The translations under genes and the position numbers were made by a program. Under the pieces are notes generated by a model, which was not told where the DNA came from, did not search any database, and was given only the letters and a program-made list of their open reading frames with translations. From JACCZX01 sp963829995 (GTDB taxonomy: Bacteria; Pseudomonadota; Gammaproteobacteria; Burkholderiales; Burkholderiaceae_F), in the NCBI GenBank assembly GCA_963829995.1, contig CAWHKW010000031.1, positions 186,001 to 250,000 on the forward strand: a DNA stretch of 64,000 nt, given 5' to 3'. Positions 24,955-33,735 of this stretch are shown piece by piece. Position 1 is the first letter of the stretch; every line of letters starts with the position of its first letter.

Positions 24955-26026
24955 GCTGAGCGGGCCTTCGTTGGACTTCGCGGATCGCATCATTGCGTGG
25001 CAGAAAATTCATGGCCGCCACGATTTGCCGTGGCAGCGCACCCGCGATCCGTACTGCATCTGGCTGTCCGAAATCATGCTGCAGCAGACGCAGGTTGCCA
25101 CGGTCATCCCGTACTACGAGCGTTTCATTCGTCGATTCGTCGACGTGCACGCGCTGGCATCGGCGCCGACGGAAGCGGTGATGGCATGCTGGGCCGGACT
25201 GGGTTATTACTCGCGCGCGCGCAATTTGCAGCGCTGCGCGCAAGAGATCGTCAGTACTTATGGCGGAAAGTTTCCGCGCCGCGTTGAGCAACTCGCGCAG
25301 CTTCCAGGCATCGGGCGCTCGACCGCCGCCGCAATTGCTGCGCTTGCCTTTGGCGAGCGTGCCGCAATTCTCGACGGCAACGTGAGGCGCGTGTTGGCAC
25401 GGCACTTCGCGGTCGAGGGCTATCCGGGCAGTGCGAAGGTCGAGCGCGTGTTGTGGACCCGTGCGGAAGGCTTGTTGCCGGCGCACGAGATCGAGGCGTA
25501 CACACAGGGACTGATGGATCTGGGCGCGACTGTATGCGCGCGTCGCCGCCCGGGTTGCCTGGCGTGCCCGGTCAACGACACCTGTGTTGCGCGCCGCGAG
25601 CAAACGATCGACAGGTTGCCTGCTCCGCGGCCGGCGAGGCAGCGGCCCGTACGGGCTGCGACCGTGCTGGCACTGCACGATGCGAGCGGCGCAGTGTTCT
25701 TGGAGCTACGGCCACCGGCGGGAATCTGGGGCGGGCTGTTGAGCTTGCCGGAATTCGAAGCTGACGCTACCGACGAAGCAATCGTCGCCGCGGTCAACGC
25801 CCGCTATGGTTTGAACATCGCCCTAGTGGAAGCGCTGCGCGAAATTCGGCATGAGTTCACCCACTACACCTATGCGATGCGCCCGCGTTGCGCGCGGGTG
25901 GTCGGCGCCGTTGGAGTCGCGAGCTCGTGCCTGCGTCGAGTCGCCGCGGAAGAACTCGACGCAGCGCCGCTGCCAGCGCCTATACGCCGCTTGCTGATGC
26001 ACCTGGCGCAACCGATCTTGGCCTAG
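24944..26026 (+). CDS. mutY: A/G-specific adenine glycosylase
   Basis: A protein of 360 residues that removes A mispaired with 8-oxoG, finishing the repair begun by MutM. The N-terminal helix motif is GRHDLPWQRTRDPYCIWLSEIMLQQ with the catalytic Glu split across it. The HhH segment LPGIGRSTAAAIAALAFG and catalytic Asp (ILDGNVRRVLAR) follow. The iron-sulfur ligands fit C-x6-C-x2-C-x5-C. The C-terminal NUDIX-like domain reads 8-oxoG. The frame starts at TTG 24944, inside the previous gene; TTG 24971 is an alternative. It stops 3 bases before the convergent gene. Confidence 0.95.
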   Translation: MLPRLSGPSLDFADRIIAWQKIHGRHDLPWQRTRDPYCIWLSEIMLQQTQVATVIPYYERFIRRFVDVHALASAPTEAVMACWAGLGYYSRARNLQRCAQEIVSTYGGKFPRRVEQLAQLPGIGRSTAAAIAALAFGERAAILDGNVRRVLARHFAVEGYPGSAKVERVLWTRAEGLLPAHEIEAYTQGLMDLGATVCARRRPGCLACPVNDTCVARREQTIDRLPAPRPARQRPVRAATVLALHDASGAVFLELRPPAGIWGGLLSLPEFEADATDEAIVAAVNARYGLNIALVEALREIRHEFTHYTYAMRPRCARVVGAVGVASSCLRRVAAEELDAAPLPAPIRRLLMHLAQPILA

Positions 26027-26029
26027 CGG

Positions 26030-26695
26030 CTACTTCAGCACCGAGTGCTGCTTCAGATACGTGTGGACGATTTCGAGCCGAGTACCGGCGTCGGTGAGCT
26101 CCATCAGCTTCTGCTTGGCCTTCAGCGGCACCGGCAATACCTCGCACAGCCGGTTCGACACCCAGACCGCCGAGTCCATCTCGTACGGCTCCTCGAACGG
26201 AAGTTGCGCGAGGATCGGGCTGTCTTCTGCCGCTTCACCGGTGCGGCGCTTTTCTGCCAGCTGCGCACTCATGTCTTCGATGATGCGTGTCAGTAAGTCG
26301 ACGCATGGCCGATGCTCGTCGGGAATCGGCTGATCCTCATCGGCTTCGATCAGGTCGACTTCACCGACCATCAGGCCGTTCGGCTGCGATTCGCTGGCAA
26401 GGAGCCGAAAACGATCGGAGCCGACCGTACGAATCTGCAGCAAGCCCAGCTGCTGCATGTCCCACGCCGTGATGCGCGCCAGGCAACCGACATCGGCGGT
26501 GGCCGGTGACCCATTGCCACTGGCGCCCTTGCCGCCAGCGACAAGGCAAACGCCGAAGGATGTTTCGTCGCGCATGCAATCTCGCACCATGTCCATGTAA
26601 CGCGCTTCGAATACGCGCAGCGGCAGCACGCCGCGCGGGAACAGCACGACCGACAGCGGAAACAGCGCGACACGCGTCAGGGTCTCGGACGACAT
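26030..26695 (-). CDS. LON N-terminal substrate-binding domain protein
   Basis: A protein of 221 residues made up of a stand-alone Lon N-terminal domain. It begins TRVALFPLSVVLFPRGVLPLRVFE, then RYMDMVRDCM, the family signature. It lacks the AAA+ and protease domains of Lon, so it probably binds unfolded proteins or acts as an adaptor. The function of stand-alone members is not known. It follows rapZ by 6 bases on the same strand. Confidence 0.88.
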   Translation of the reverse strand: MSSETLTRVALFPLSVVLFPRGVLPLRVFEARYMDMVRDCMRDETSFGVCLVAGGKGASGNGSPATADVGCLARITAWDMQQLGLLQIRTVGSDRFRLLASESQPNGLMVGEVDLIEADEDQPIPDEHRPCVDLLTRIIEDMSAQLAEKRRTGEAAEDSPILAQLPFEEPYEMDSAVWVSNRLCEVLPVPLKAKQKLMELTDAGTRLEIVHTYLKQHSVLK

Positions 26696-26701
26696 CCGCG
26701 G

Positions 26702-27577
26702 TTAGTCATCCTCGGACTTGATCGGTTCGACACCGCGATGTCGAATCAAGACTGCTTCCCTGCGCATGAAGCGGCGAGCAAGCTCTTCGACGACGTACAC
26801 CGAGCGATGCCGGCCGCCGGTGCAGCCGATTGCCACGGTCACGTAGTGACGATTCTCGGCCACGTAGCTCGGCAGCCACTTTTCGATGAACGCCGCAATG
26901 TCGTTGATCATTTCCTGCACCTGCGGGGCGGCGAGCAGGAAGGCAGCGACGGCTTCATCGCGGCCCGTCAGCGGTCGCAACTGCGGGTCGTAATGCGGGT
27001 TGGGCAGATTGCGAACGTCGAACACGAGATCCGCAGCCACCGGGATGCCGTCCTTGAATGCGAAAGACTCGAACGAAAGCGTCAGATTGGCACGCGGGGA
27101 GTCCACGAATTGGCGCACCCAATGGCGAAGCAGATTCGGATGCAATGCGCTGGTATCGATCGAGTGCCCGATTTCGGCCAGCGGCTCGAGCAAAGCGCGC
27201 TCCAGAGAAATCGCTTCGGTGACTGTGCTGGCGCCGCCGCGTTCAAGCTCGCGCAACGCCATCGGATGGCGCCGGCGCGTTTCCGAAAATCGCTGCACGA
27301 GCGCGGCGTCCGACGCCGTCAGAAACAGGACGCGAACGTCGTGCCCGGACGCGCGCAGTGTCGAAATCATCATCGGCACATCGGCCAGCGTTACTTCGCT
27401 GCGCGCATCCACCGATACGGCGACGTCGCGATGATCGGTGCGGTCAAGATATGAAACGAGGTCGAGCAGGAATTGCGGCGGCAGATTGTCAACGCAGTAG
27501 TAGCCGGCGTCCTCCAGGACGCGAATCGCCACCGACTTGCCGGAGCCCGATAGCCCGGTGACGAGAACGATGCGCAT
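26702..27577 (-). CDS. rapZ: RNase adapter protein RapZ
   Basis: A protein of 291 residues. The N-terminal P-loop domain has VTGLSGSGKSVAIRVLEDAGYYCVDN, and the C-terminal domain has the conserved VAIGCTGGRHRSVYV near residues 240-255. In E. coli RapZ guides small RNAs to RNase E to control glucosamine-6-phosphate synthesis. It is linked to the nitrogen PTS genes hprK and ptsN upstream on the same strand, as is common in proteobacteria. Confidence 0.95.
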   Translation of the reverse strand: MRIVLVTGLSGSGKSVAIRVLEDAGYYCVDNLPPQFLLDLVSYLDRTDHRDVAVSVDARSEVTLADVPMMISTLRASGHDVRVLFLTASDAALVQRFSETRRRHPMALRELERGGASTVTEAISLERALLEPLAEIGHSIDTSALHPNLLRHWVRQFVDSPRANLTLSFESFAFKDGIPVAADLVFDVRNLPNPHYDPQLRPLTGRDEAVAAFLLAAPQVQEMINDIAAFIEKWLPSYVAENRHYVTVAIGCTGGRHRSVYVVEELARRFMRREAVLIRHRGVEPIKSEDD

Positions 27578-27642
27578 GCCTCAGGTGCTCGATCGATAGC
27601 GACAGAGTGATTGTTGCATGCGCTCGGGACGAGCCGCACAAC

Positions 27643-27663
27643 AAAAAGGGCGCCGCAGCGCCC
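27643..27663 (-). terminator. Rho-independent terminator after psiF
   Basis: On the minus strand a 6-bp GC stem (gggcgc / gcgccc) with a 4-base loop is followed by five T. It lies 20 bases after the psiF stop and separates psiF from rapZ. Confidence 0.85.
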
Positions 27664-27683
27664 CTAGTTCGGCCAAGGCGGAC

Positions 27684-27965
27684 TCACGCGGGCAGGCAAG
27701 CCGACATAAACTTCTTGCGCGCATCGCCTTCCAGTTTCTTGTCGCCGGCTTCCTTGTTGCATGACTGCATCTTGTCTTGCTGCGAAGGTTTCTTCGCGGA
27801 CAAGCATTCGGTCATGAACGCCTTGCGTTCGTCTCCTTTCAGGTCCTTGGTAGCAGCCTCGTTGTTGCAGGTCGCCATTCTGCTTTGCTGCGCGGTCGCT
27901 TTGTCCTGCGCGAATGCCGTCAGCGGTAGCGCAAAGCATGCGACGACTAGAAAGGGTTTGAGCAT
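27684..27965 (-). CDS. psiF: PsiF-repeat periplasmic protein
   Basis: A small exported protein of 93 residues. I start it at ATG 27965 (MLKPFLVVACFALPLTAFA), preceded by AAGGAAA; the frame is open 10 codons further. After the signal peptide come two PsiF repeats, each starting with a CN(N/K)EA pattern and ending with a second Cys (KAFMTECL and KKFMSACL). In E. coli psiF is induced by phosphate starvation, but its role is unknown. It is inserted between hprK and rapZ and has its own terminator. Confidence 0.88.
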   Translation of the reverse strand: MLKPFLVVACFALPLTAFAQDKATAQQSRMATCNNEAATKDLKGDERKAFMTECLSAKKPSQQDKMQSCNKEAGDKKLEGDARKKFMSACLPA

Positions 27966-28038
27966 GATGGGTTTCCTTTTCAGTGAAATACGCACTGGCG
28001 CAGAGCGCTGATTACAGCGCGAAGGTTCGCGCTTATTT

Positions 28039-28980
28039 TTACAGTTCGCTGTCGTCCGCGTTCATTTGCTGCTGCTGGCGCTGCAAAAAATCGCGCATCG
28101 TGTCGATGCCTCGCAACTGCAGAATCGTGTTGCGAACCGCAGCTTCGGTCAGTACCGCGAGATTGCGCCCCGATGCCACCGGGATCAGCACCTTGCGGAC
28201 CGGCAATCCCAAGACGTCTTCGGACTGACCTTCCAGCGGCAGCCTTTCGAAGGTATCGGCGCCCCCATAGCGCCGCAGCTCAACGATCAGCCGCAACTTC
28301 ATTTTTCGACGGACCGCCGTTTCGCCGAAGATCGCTTTGATGTCGAGCAGCCCCAGGCCGCGGACTTCGAGCAGATTTGCAAGCAGGTGCGGGCAGCGGC
28401 CCTCGATCGTATCGGGCGCGACGCGCGAAAAATCAACCACGTCGTCGGCCACCAGGCCGTGCCCGCGGCTGATCAGTTCGAGACCGAGCTCGCTCTTGCC
28501 GACACTCGATTCTCCGGAGATCAGCACCCCCATGCCGAGCACGTCCATGAATACGCCATGCATCGTGCAGTGCCGTGCCAACAGCTTCGAGAAATAAATT
28601 CGCAGTACTTCGATCACCGTTGCGGCCGTCAACGGCGAGCGCAACATCGGCAGGCCGGCGCTTTCCGCGGTGCTTTGCAATGCGCTGGGTGGCGCCAACC
28701 CGTCGGCGATGATCAAGCCGATCGGACCGCCGGCCTGTAGCTCGCGCGCGTAGTGCTGCCATCGCGCGGGTTCCATTTCGCTGTAATAGCGAACTTCGGC
28801 GGGCCCCAGTATGTGCAGGCGCGCCGGATGGATCGGATTCAAAAACCCTACCAAATCAGGGCTCGCCAGACTCGACGTCAGTGGCGTGATCAGCGGCTTG
28901 TCAGCGGCGGACTCGCCTACAAGCCACTCAAGCTGCAGTGCTTCGCGGTTATCTTCGAAGAGTGACTGGAAGGTCGGCAT
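28039..28980 (-). CDS. hprK: HPr kinase/phosphorylase
   Basis: A protein of 313 residues. The C-terminal kinase domain holds the P-loop GESSVGKSELGLELISRGH and the conserved LVADDVVDFSR. The signature LEVRGLGLLDIKAIFG of HPrK/P follows. It phosphorylates a serine of HPr and can reverse the reaction. In proteobacteria without sugar PTS uptake it takes part in regulation with PtsN. It follows ptsN on the same strand, the standard order. Confidence 0.96.
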   Translation of the reverse strand: MPTFQSLFEDNREALQLEWLVGESAADKPLITPLTSSLASPDLVGFLNPIHPARLHILGPAEVRYYSEMEPARWQHYARELQAGGPIGLIIADGLAPPSALQSTAESAGLPMLRSPLTAATVIEVLRIYFSKLLARHCTMHGVFMDVLGMGVLISGESSVGKSELGLELISRGHGLVADDVVDFSRVAPDTIEGRCPHLLANLLEVRGLGLLDIKAIFGETAVRRKMKLRLIVELRRYGGADTFERLPLEGQSEDVLGLPVRKVLIPVASGRNLAVLTEAAVRNTILQLRGIDTMRDFLQRQQQQMNADDSEL

Positions 28981-29034
28981 GGGGCAAGGCTGCGTTCACG
29001 AAACCCGGCCGGCGGCCGACGCGATGCTGGAAGA

Positions 29035-29505
29035 TTACGCTGCGGGACGGATCGGTTCCCATGTGGTCAGCGCAACGTGAACGGCGTTGGCATCGCTCGC
29101 CGACAGCAACCCTTCGCGAAAAGGTTTGTCCGACAGCATCTGCGTCAGCTCGGACAAAATGTCCAGGTGTTGTTGCGATGCCTGCTCCGGCACGAGCAAA
29201 AAAATCATCAGCGATACCGGCTGGCCATCGGGCGCATCAAACTGGATCGGCGCTTCGACCCTTATGAACGCCGCAATCGATTCTTTCAGTCCCTTGATTC
29301 GGCCGTGCGGAATCGCAACTCCCTGGCCCAAACCTGTGGACCCGAGTCTTTCGCGCGCAAACAAGCTGTCGAACACTTTTGAATGCGCCACGCCCTGGTT
29401 GTTTTCGAACAGCAATCCAGCTTGCTCGAAAGCGCGTTTCTTGCTCGAGGCCGGCAAATCTATCAGTACGTTGGACGCCGGCAAGATGCGGGAAATTAGG
29501 TTCAT
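29035..29505 (-). CDS. ptsN: Nitrogen-PTS EIIA component PtsN
   Basis: An EIIA-type protein of 156 residues. The phosphorylated His lies in LGQGVAIPHGRIKGL (about residue 65). The fold segments IDLPASSKKRAFEQAGLLFE and SLMIFLLVPEQASQQHL match the fructose/mannitol EIIA family. It is the output protein of the regulatory PTS and affects potassium and phosphate responses in other bacteria. It lies between hpf and hprK. A gap of 200 bases before it (29506-29705) holds no gene and presumably its promoter. Confidence 0.94.
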   Translation of the reverse strand: MNLISRILPASNVLIDLPASSKKRAFEQAGLLFENNQGVAHSKVFDSLFARERLGSTGLGQGVAIPHGRIKGLKESIAAFIRVEAPIQFDAPDGQPVSLMIFLLVPEQASQQHLDILSELTQMLSDKPFREGLLSASDANAVHVALTTWEPIRPAA

Positions 29506-29705
29506 GGGAGCGGGTGCTTGCCGAACGCCACCACGGTAGGGGTTTCAGGCGGGCGCGATCGAGTGGGAAGAAACGAGATCAGCTTCCTTTTTTGCTTGCT
29601 TGGGAACGCGTGCAGCTGGCTATCCGGCCGCTGGAAAGGCGCGGATATTACACCTCGGATAGCGAGCGAAAAACCCGCCATCGGCAAGCAAGAATGTGGG
29701 GGAAG

Positions 29706-30038
29706 TTACTGCGACTGCTGGCCTGCCTGTTGGTGTTTCAGTGAATCGCCGTGATGTTCCTTGACACGGTTTTTGTGGCGAATCACCTGCCGATCGAGTT
29801 TGTCGACCAGCGTGTCGATCGCCGCATACATGTCGTCCTCGACCGATTCCACATGAATGTTGTTCCCGCGTACCCGCAGCGTGATTTCGGCGCGTTGCCG
29901 CAGCTTTTCGCAGGTAAGTTGCACGGTCGCATCGATCACCTGATCAAAATGGCGCTCGATCCGGCCCAGCTTGGTCGTGACGTGCTCGCGCAGCGCCGGA
30001 GAAACATCAATGTGATTTCCGTGGATCGTAAGGTTCAT
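29706..30038 (-). CDS. hpf: Ribosome hibernation-promoting factor (short form)
   Basis: A protein of 110 residues starting MNLTIHGNHIDVSPALREHV at ATG 30038, preceded by AAGGAAT; the frame is open 6 codons more. It has the HPF/YfiA core: KLGRIERHFDQVIDATVQL, RAEITLRVRGNNIHVE, then the YAAIDTLVDKLDRQV segment. The C-terminal dimerisation domain of long HPF is absent, so it is the short form. It binds 30S subunits and promotes ribosome dimerisation in stationary phase. It follows rpoN by 34 bases, the classic arrangement. Confidence 0.95.
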   Translation of the reverse strand: MNLTIHGNHIDVSPALREHVTTKLGRIERHFDQVIDATVQLTCEKLRQRAEITLRVRGNNIHVESVEDDMYAAIDTLVDKLDRQVIRHKNRVKEHHGDSLKHQQAGQQSQ

Positions 30039-30072
30039 GCGATTCCTTTCAATCAATCGGTAAGTTCAAACG

Positions 30073-31578
30073 CTAAAGAGACTTACGCAATGCCACCGAT
30101 GGGATCTTCATTGCTTCACGGTACTTCGCGACGGTTCGGCGCGCTACCACAATGCCTTGTTCGCCCAGAAGCTCTGCGAGCTTGCTGTCCGAAAGTGGAT
30201 TTCGGTTGTCTTCTGCTCCTATCAGTTGTTTGATCAGCGCGCGAATTGCCGTCGACGACGCTGCACCTCCCGTTTCGGTCGCGACATGACTGCCGAAGAA
30301 ATACTTCAGCTCGAAAATTCCAAAGGGCGTCGCCATGTACTTGTGCGCCGTGACGCGCGAAATCGTCGACTCGTGCAGCTCGACCGTGTCGGCGATTTCC
30401 CGCAACACCAGTGGGCGCATGGCAATGGCGCCGTGCGTAAAAAAGTTGTGCTGGCGATCGACGATCGCCTGTGCGACTCTGAGGATAGTTTCGAAGCGCT
30501 GCTGAATGTTGCGTATCAACCATCGTGCTTCCTGCACCCGCGTAGTCCACTTTCCGCGCTCACCCGGATCGGCACCCTGCTTCGTTCTATCCTTTTTGAG
30601 CACATCGGCAAACGATTGGTTCACCCGCAAACGAGGCATAACGTCTGGATTAAGTACCGCGGTCCAGCGATTCTTCACCTTCCGTACGAACACGTCGGCG
30701 ACGATGTAGTCAGCACGATTGTCTGCAAATGCCGTACCGGGCCTTGGATTCAGGGAGCGAATCAGCCGGTGTGCGGCTCGCAATTCCTCATCGCTGCAAT
30801 TGAGAAGCTTGCGCAGTTTCGAGAATTCGCGCGCTGCAAGCAAAGGCAGGCACTCCTGAACGATGCGCCGCGCCAACGTAAACACTGGCGCGGAAATGTT
30901 GGAGCGGCGCTCGTCGTCCGAGCGCTCCAGCGACTGCAGTTGCAGCAACAGGCACTCGGCGGCGTCGCGTGCGCCGACACCGGTCGGATCCAGACTTTGC
31001 AACAAGCGCAGCGCCGTTAGGAGCTCTTCCGGCTCGACTGCTGCCTCGGGCGGGCACATTGCAAGCAGCTCGTCGAGCGTCGGATGCAAATACCCGTCGT
31101 CATCGAGTGCTTCGACCAGCAGCTCGACCAGCGCACGATCGCGTTGCGAAGCCTGACAGGCGATCTGCGTCCGCAAGTGTTCGCGCAGCGACAAAGTGGT
31201 ACCGACCCAGTTGGTGGGACTCGTGTCGTCTTCATCGGTCGCATCGCTGTTGCCGCGCCACTCGATCAGCGAGCCGCCGTCCATCGGCGAGTCGTGCAAG
31301 TCAGGCGCCTCGGTGGGAGCAGGCGCATCGGCCGCATTGACCGGCTCTGCCGCGGTCTCTGACAACGGAACGTCGGCGACGATCGAACCGTCGGGCTTGA
31401 CCCGCATCGCGAGCGCCTGCGGATCATCGTCGCGCTCCAGCAGCGGGTTGTCAGCCAGTGCCTGATCGATCTCCTGGCTCAGCTCGAGCGTCGACAGTTG
31501 CAGCAGCCGGATCGATTGCTGCAACTGCGGCGTCAGCGCGAGGTGCTGAGAGAACCGTAACTGCAGGCTTGGTTTCAT
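30073..31578 (-). CDS. rpoN: RNA polymerase sigma-54 factor
   Basis: A protein of 501 residues. Region I is Gln/Leu-rich at the N-terminus (LRFSQHLALTPQLQQSIRLL). The core-binding region and an HTH follow, with IADTVELHESTISRVTAHKYM. The C-terminus carries the RpoN box ARRTVAKYRE, which reads the -24 element. It serves nitrogen, flagellar and other enhancer-dependent genes. It lies between lptB and hpf as in most proteobacteria. The 104 bases before it (31579-31682) show no gene. Confidence 0.97.
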   Translation of the reverse strand: MKPSLQLRFSQHLALTPQLQQSIRLLQLSTLELSQEIDQALADNPLLERDDDPQALAMRVKPDGSIVADVPLSETAAEPVNAADAPAPTEAPDLHDSPMDGGSLIEWRGNSDATDEDDTSPTNWVGTTLSLREHLRTQIACQASQRDRALVELLVEALDDDGYLHPTLDELLAMCPPEAAVEPEELLTALRLLQSLDPTGVGARDAAECLLLQLQSLERSDDERRSNISAPVFTLARRIVQECLPLLAAREFSKLRKLLNCSDEELRAAHRLIRSLNPRPGTAFADNRADYIVADVFVRKVKNRWTAVLNPDVMPRLRVNQSFADVLKKDRTKQGADPGERGKWTTRVQEARWLIRNIQQRFETILRVAQAIVDRQHNFFTHGAIAMRPLVLREIADTVELHESTISRVTAHKYMATPFGIFELKYFFGSHVATETGGAASSTAIRALIKQLIGAEDNRNPLSDSKLAELLGEQGIVVARRTVAKYREAMKIPSVALRKSL

Positions 31579-31682
31579 GAACGATTAATTAGGCGCGCGG
31601 GCTTCGGGCGGCCGGGCGCCCGCACGCGAGATAAATGCAACGAAAGTGCTGAGGACGCCGGCATGGATGGCAATGTTCGCAG

Positions 31683-32474
31683 TCACATCCTGAAGTGTTC
31701 GCCCAAATAGACCCGTCGAACGGTTTCGTTGCCGACGATCTCTTCGGGTCTTCCGGCTGCCAGGACGACGCCTTCGTTGATGATGTACGCGTGATCGCAA
31801 ATGCCCAGTGTCTCGCGCACGTTATGGTCGGTCATCAGCACCCCGATGCCGCGCTCCTTCAGGAACCTGACGATGCGTTGAATCTCGAGTACTGCGATCG
31901 GATCGACACCGGCAAACGGTTCGTCGAGCAGGATGAAGCGCGGGCGAGACGCCAGCGCGCGGGCAATCTCGACCCGTCGCCGCTCGCCACCCGACAGCGA
32001 CAGCGCAGTGTTGGTCCTCAAATGCGCAATTTGCAAGTCGGCGAGCAGCGCATCCAGCCGCTCTGCGATCTCTGGCTTGCGCAGCGGCCGTTTGTCTTCA
32101 TCGACTTGCAGCTCCAGAACGGCACGCACGTTTTCCTCGACCGTCAGCTTGCGAAACACCGACGCTTCCTGCGGCAGATACGACAGCCCCATCCGAGCGC
32201 GCCGATGAATCGGCAGATGTGCGATCGATTGGCCGTTCAGTGCGATGTGGCCATCGTCGAGCGGCAGAAGACCGACCACCATGTAAAAGCAAGTGGTCTT
32301 GCCCGCGCCATTCGGCCCGAGAAGGCCGACGACTTCGCCGCTTTCGACCGTCAGCGATACGTCCTTGACGACCGTGCGGCTGCCGTATCGTTTTTGTAGA
32401 TTTTCGACGACCAGCTTGTTGTGCTCGACTGCCGGGGCGCGCAGCACGGTGTTCTCGACCAGATCGGCGTCCAT
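31683..32474 (-). CDS. lptB: LPS export ABC transporter ATP-binding protein
   Basis: An ABC ATPase of 263 residues powering LPS extraction from the inner membrane by LptBFG. Walker A is GLLGPNGAGKTTCF, the signature motif LSGGERRRVEIARAL, Walker B ILLDEPFAGVDP, and the H-loop His is in MTDHNVRE. The start at 32474 gives about 17 extra residues before KLVVENLQKRYG compared with typical LptB. It is followed by rpoN and preceded by lptA and lptC. Confidence 0.96.
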   Translation of the reverse strand: MDADLVENTVLRAPAVEHNKLVVENLQKRYGSRTVVKDVSLTVESGEVVGLLGPNGAGKTTCFYMVVGLLPLDDGHIALNGQSIAHLPIHRRARMGLSYLPQEASVFRKLTVEENVRAVLELQVDEDKRPLRKPEIAERLDALLADLQIAHLRTNTALSLSGGERRRVEIARALASRPRFILLDEPFAGVDPIAVLEIQRIVRFLKERGIGVLMTDHNVRETLGICDHAYIINEGVVLAAGRPEEIVGNETVRRVYLGEHFRM

Positions 32475-32489
32475 GCGCGTCTTGTCGTA

Positions 32490-33110
32490 TTACTCGCGAC
32501 GCGGATTCGCGAGACTTTTGTCGGGCGTCAGAACCGCCTTGGACCCCGCTCTTGATCCATCGGCCGGCGCCTCTGGGCGCGGCGCGATCGTTCCGCGTAC
32601 CCGCCCATCCGGATTGTTCGGATCCGCCGAAGGCTTGCCGCCGGTTACGAAATATTTGGCGTTACGCTGATCGTACGTAATCGCATCGCCGCGCAACTCG
32701 TCGCGCTGGACTTCATTTTCCAGCAGCCGAACTCGCGCACGCGTGATCAGCTTGACCGTATCTTCTTTCTCGTCGTACTCGATGCGCTCGGCATACCCCT
32801 CGACGAACTCCTCGAGGCCCGGCTTGGTGCTGTCGCGTCGCTGGCGAAACGATGCGAGCTTGCCCGGGGCCGCGATGATGACACCGTACTGGTAACCCTC
32901 CGGATCCTTGCGTACCTGTACGCGCTCTCCCGCAGCTCGCATCGTGCCCTTGTTCAAAACTACGTTGCCGACCAGTACGCACACCTGTTTCAGGTCGTCG
33001 CATTCGCCAGTATCGGCTTCGTAATTGAGCGGCTTGGCTCGATCGGCCTTTTCTGCCAGCGCCGGAGACACCGCGAGGGCGCACACGAAAATTGCCATCC
33101 AGTGTTTCAT
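32490..33110 (-). CDS. lptA: LPS transport periplasmic protein
   Basis: A protein of 206 residues with a signal peptide (MKHWMAIFVCALAVSPALA). The OstA-like beta-jellyroll follows, with ADTGECDDLKQVCVLVGNVV, MRAAGERVQVRKD and ARVRLLENEVQRDELRGDAI. It forms the periplasmic bridge that carries LPS from LptC to LptD. It lies 2 bases after lptC and 15 bases before lptB. The C-terminal 40 residues are polar and variable. Confidence 0.93.
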   Translation of the reverse strand: MKHWMAIFVCALAVSPALAEKADRAKPLNYEADTGECDDLKQVCVLVGNVVLNKGTMRAAGERVQVRKDPEGYQYGVIIAAPGKLASFRQRRDSTKPGLEEFVEGYAERIEYDEKEDTVKLITRARVRLLENEVQRDELRGDAITYDQRNAKYFVTGGKPSADPNNPDGRVRGTIAPRPEAPADGSRAGSKAVLTPDKSLANPRRE

Positions 33111-33112
33111 CG

Positions 33113-33694
33113 CTACTCGCCTGGCGCCGTGGACGCGAGCGTACCGCGCACCTGTGATCGAAATTTGATGACGCGTTGCACGTTGTCATAGTCCATCCCG
33201 ACAGAACGTACAACCGAGTCGCCATTGTCGATTTCCGCCGCGACGTCGGTGGAATAACGATCGAGATCGGGAATCGCCGTAAGCTGCTCCGTTCGCAATT
33301 GCATCGGAGGCGAGCCGTCTCTTCCCGGCGCACGGGTGACGACGACATCGCCCGACAGAAGGACACGCTCGCCGCCAGCCTCGACGTTGGCACTCTTCGC
33401 ACGCGCTTCCAGTTGCGGCTGATTCGGTCGCAGGCTTATCAGCCGTGGCTGCGCCAGCTCCGCGTGATCGTCCGCCGCAAAATGCATCAGCTCTGCCGCG
33501 TGCAGCCGATTGGTCGCGCGTCCGGTTTCATCGAATTGGGTCAGCGTGACGCCGTTGACGACAAAGTCCGGGCCTTCGCGCGAAACCGGACTGCTGATCT
33601 TCTTCAATCGCGTCGTCTGCGAGTACCAGTAGCTGACGCCCGCGAGGGAAGCCAGCAGCACGATTGCGATGAACGCAGTGATGCGGTCCCTCAT
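33113..33694 (-). CDS. lptC: LPS export protein LptC
   Basis: A bitopic inner-membrane protein of 193 residues. One N-terminal helix (ITAFIAIVLLASLAGVSYWY) is followed by a periplasmic LptA-like domain, with PDFVVNGVTLTQFDETGRATNRLHAAEL and VLLSGDVVVTRAPG. It passes LPS from LptBFG to LptA. It lies between kdsC and lptA in the standard cluster. Confidence 0.93.
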   Translation of the reverse strand: MRDRITAFIAIVLLASLAGVSYWYSQTTRLKKISSPVSREGPDFVVNGVTLTQFDETGRATNRLHAAELMHFAADDHAELAQPRLISLRPNQPQLEARAKSANVEAGGERVLLSGDVVVTRAPGRDGSPPMQLRTEQLTAIPDLDRYSTDVAAEIDNGDSVVRSVGMDYDNVQRVIKFRSQVRGTLASTAPGE

Positions 33695-33735
33695 TCAACG
33701 CGCTCCTGCGTCATCCGCGCACCATTGAAGTAATG

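Noticed and set aside
30157..31020. Open frame of 287 codons on the plus strand inside rpoN
   Set aside because: Antisense to a well-conserved sigma-54 gene; no ribosome site or family features.
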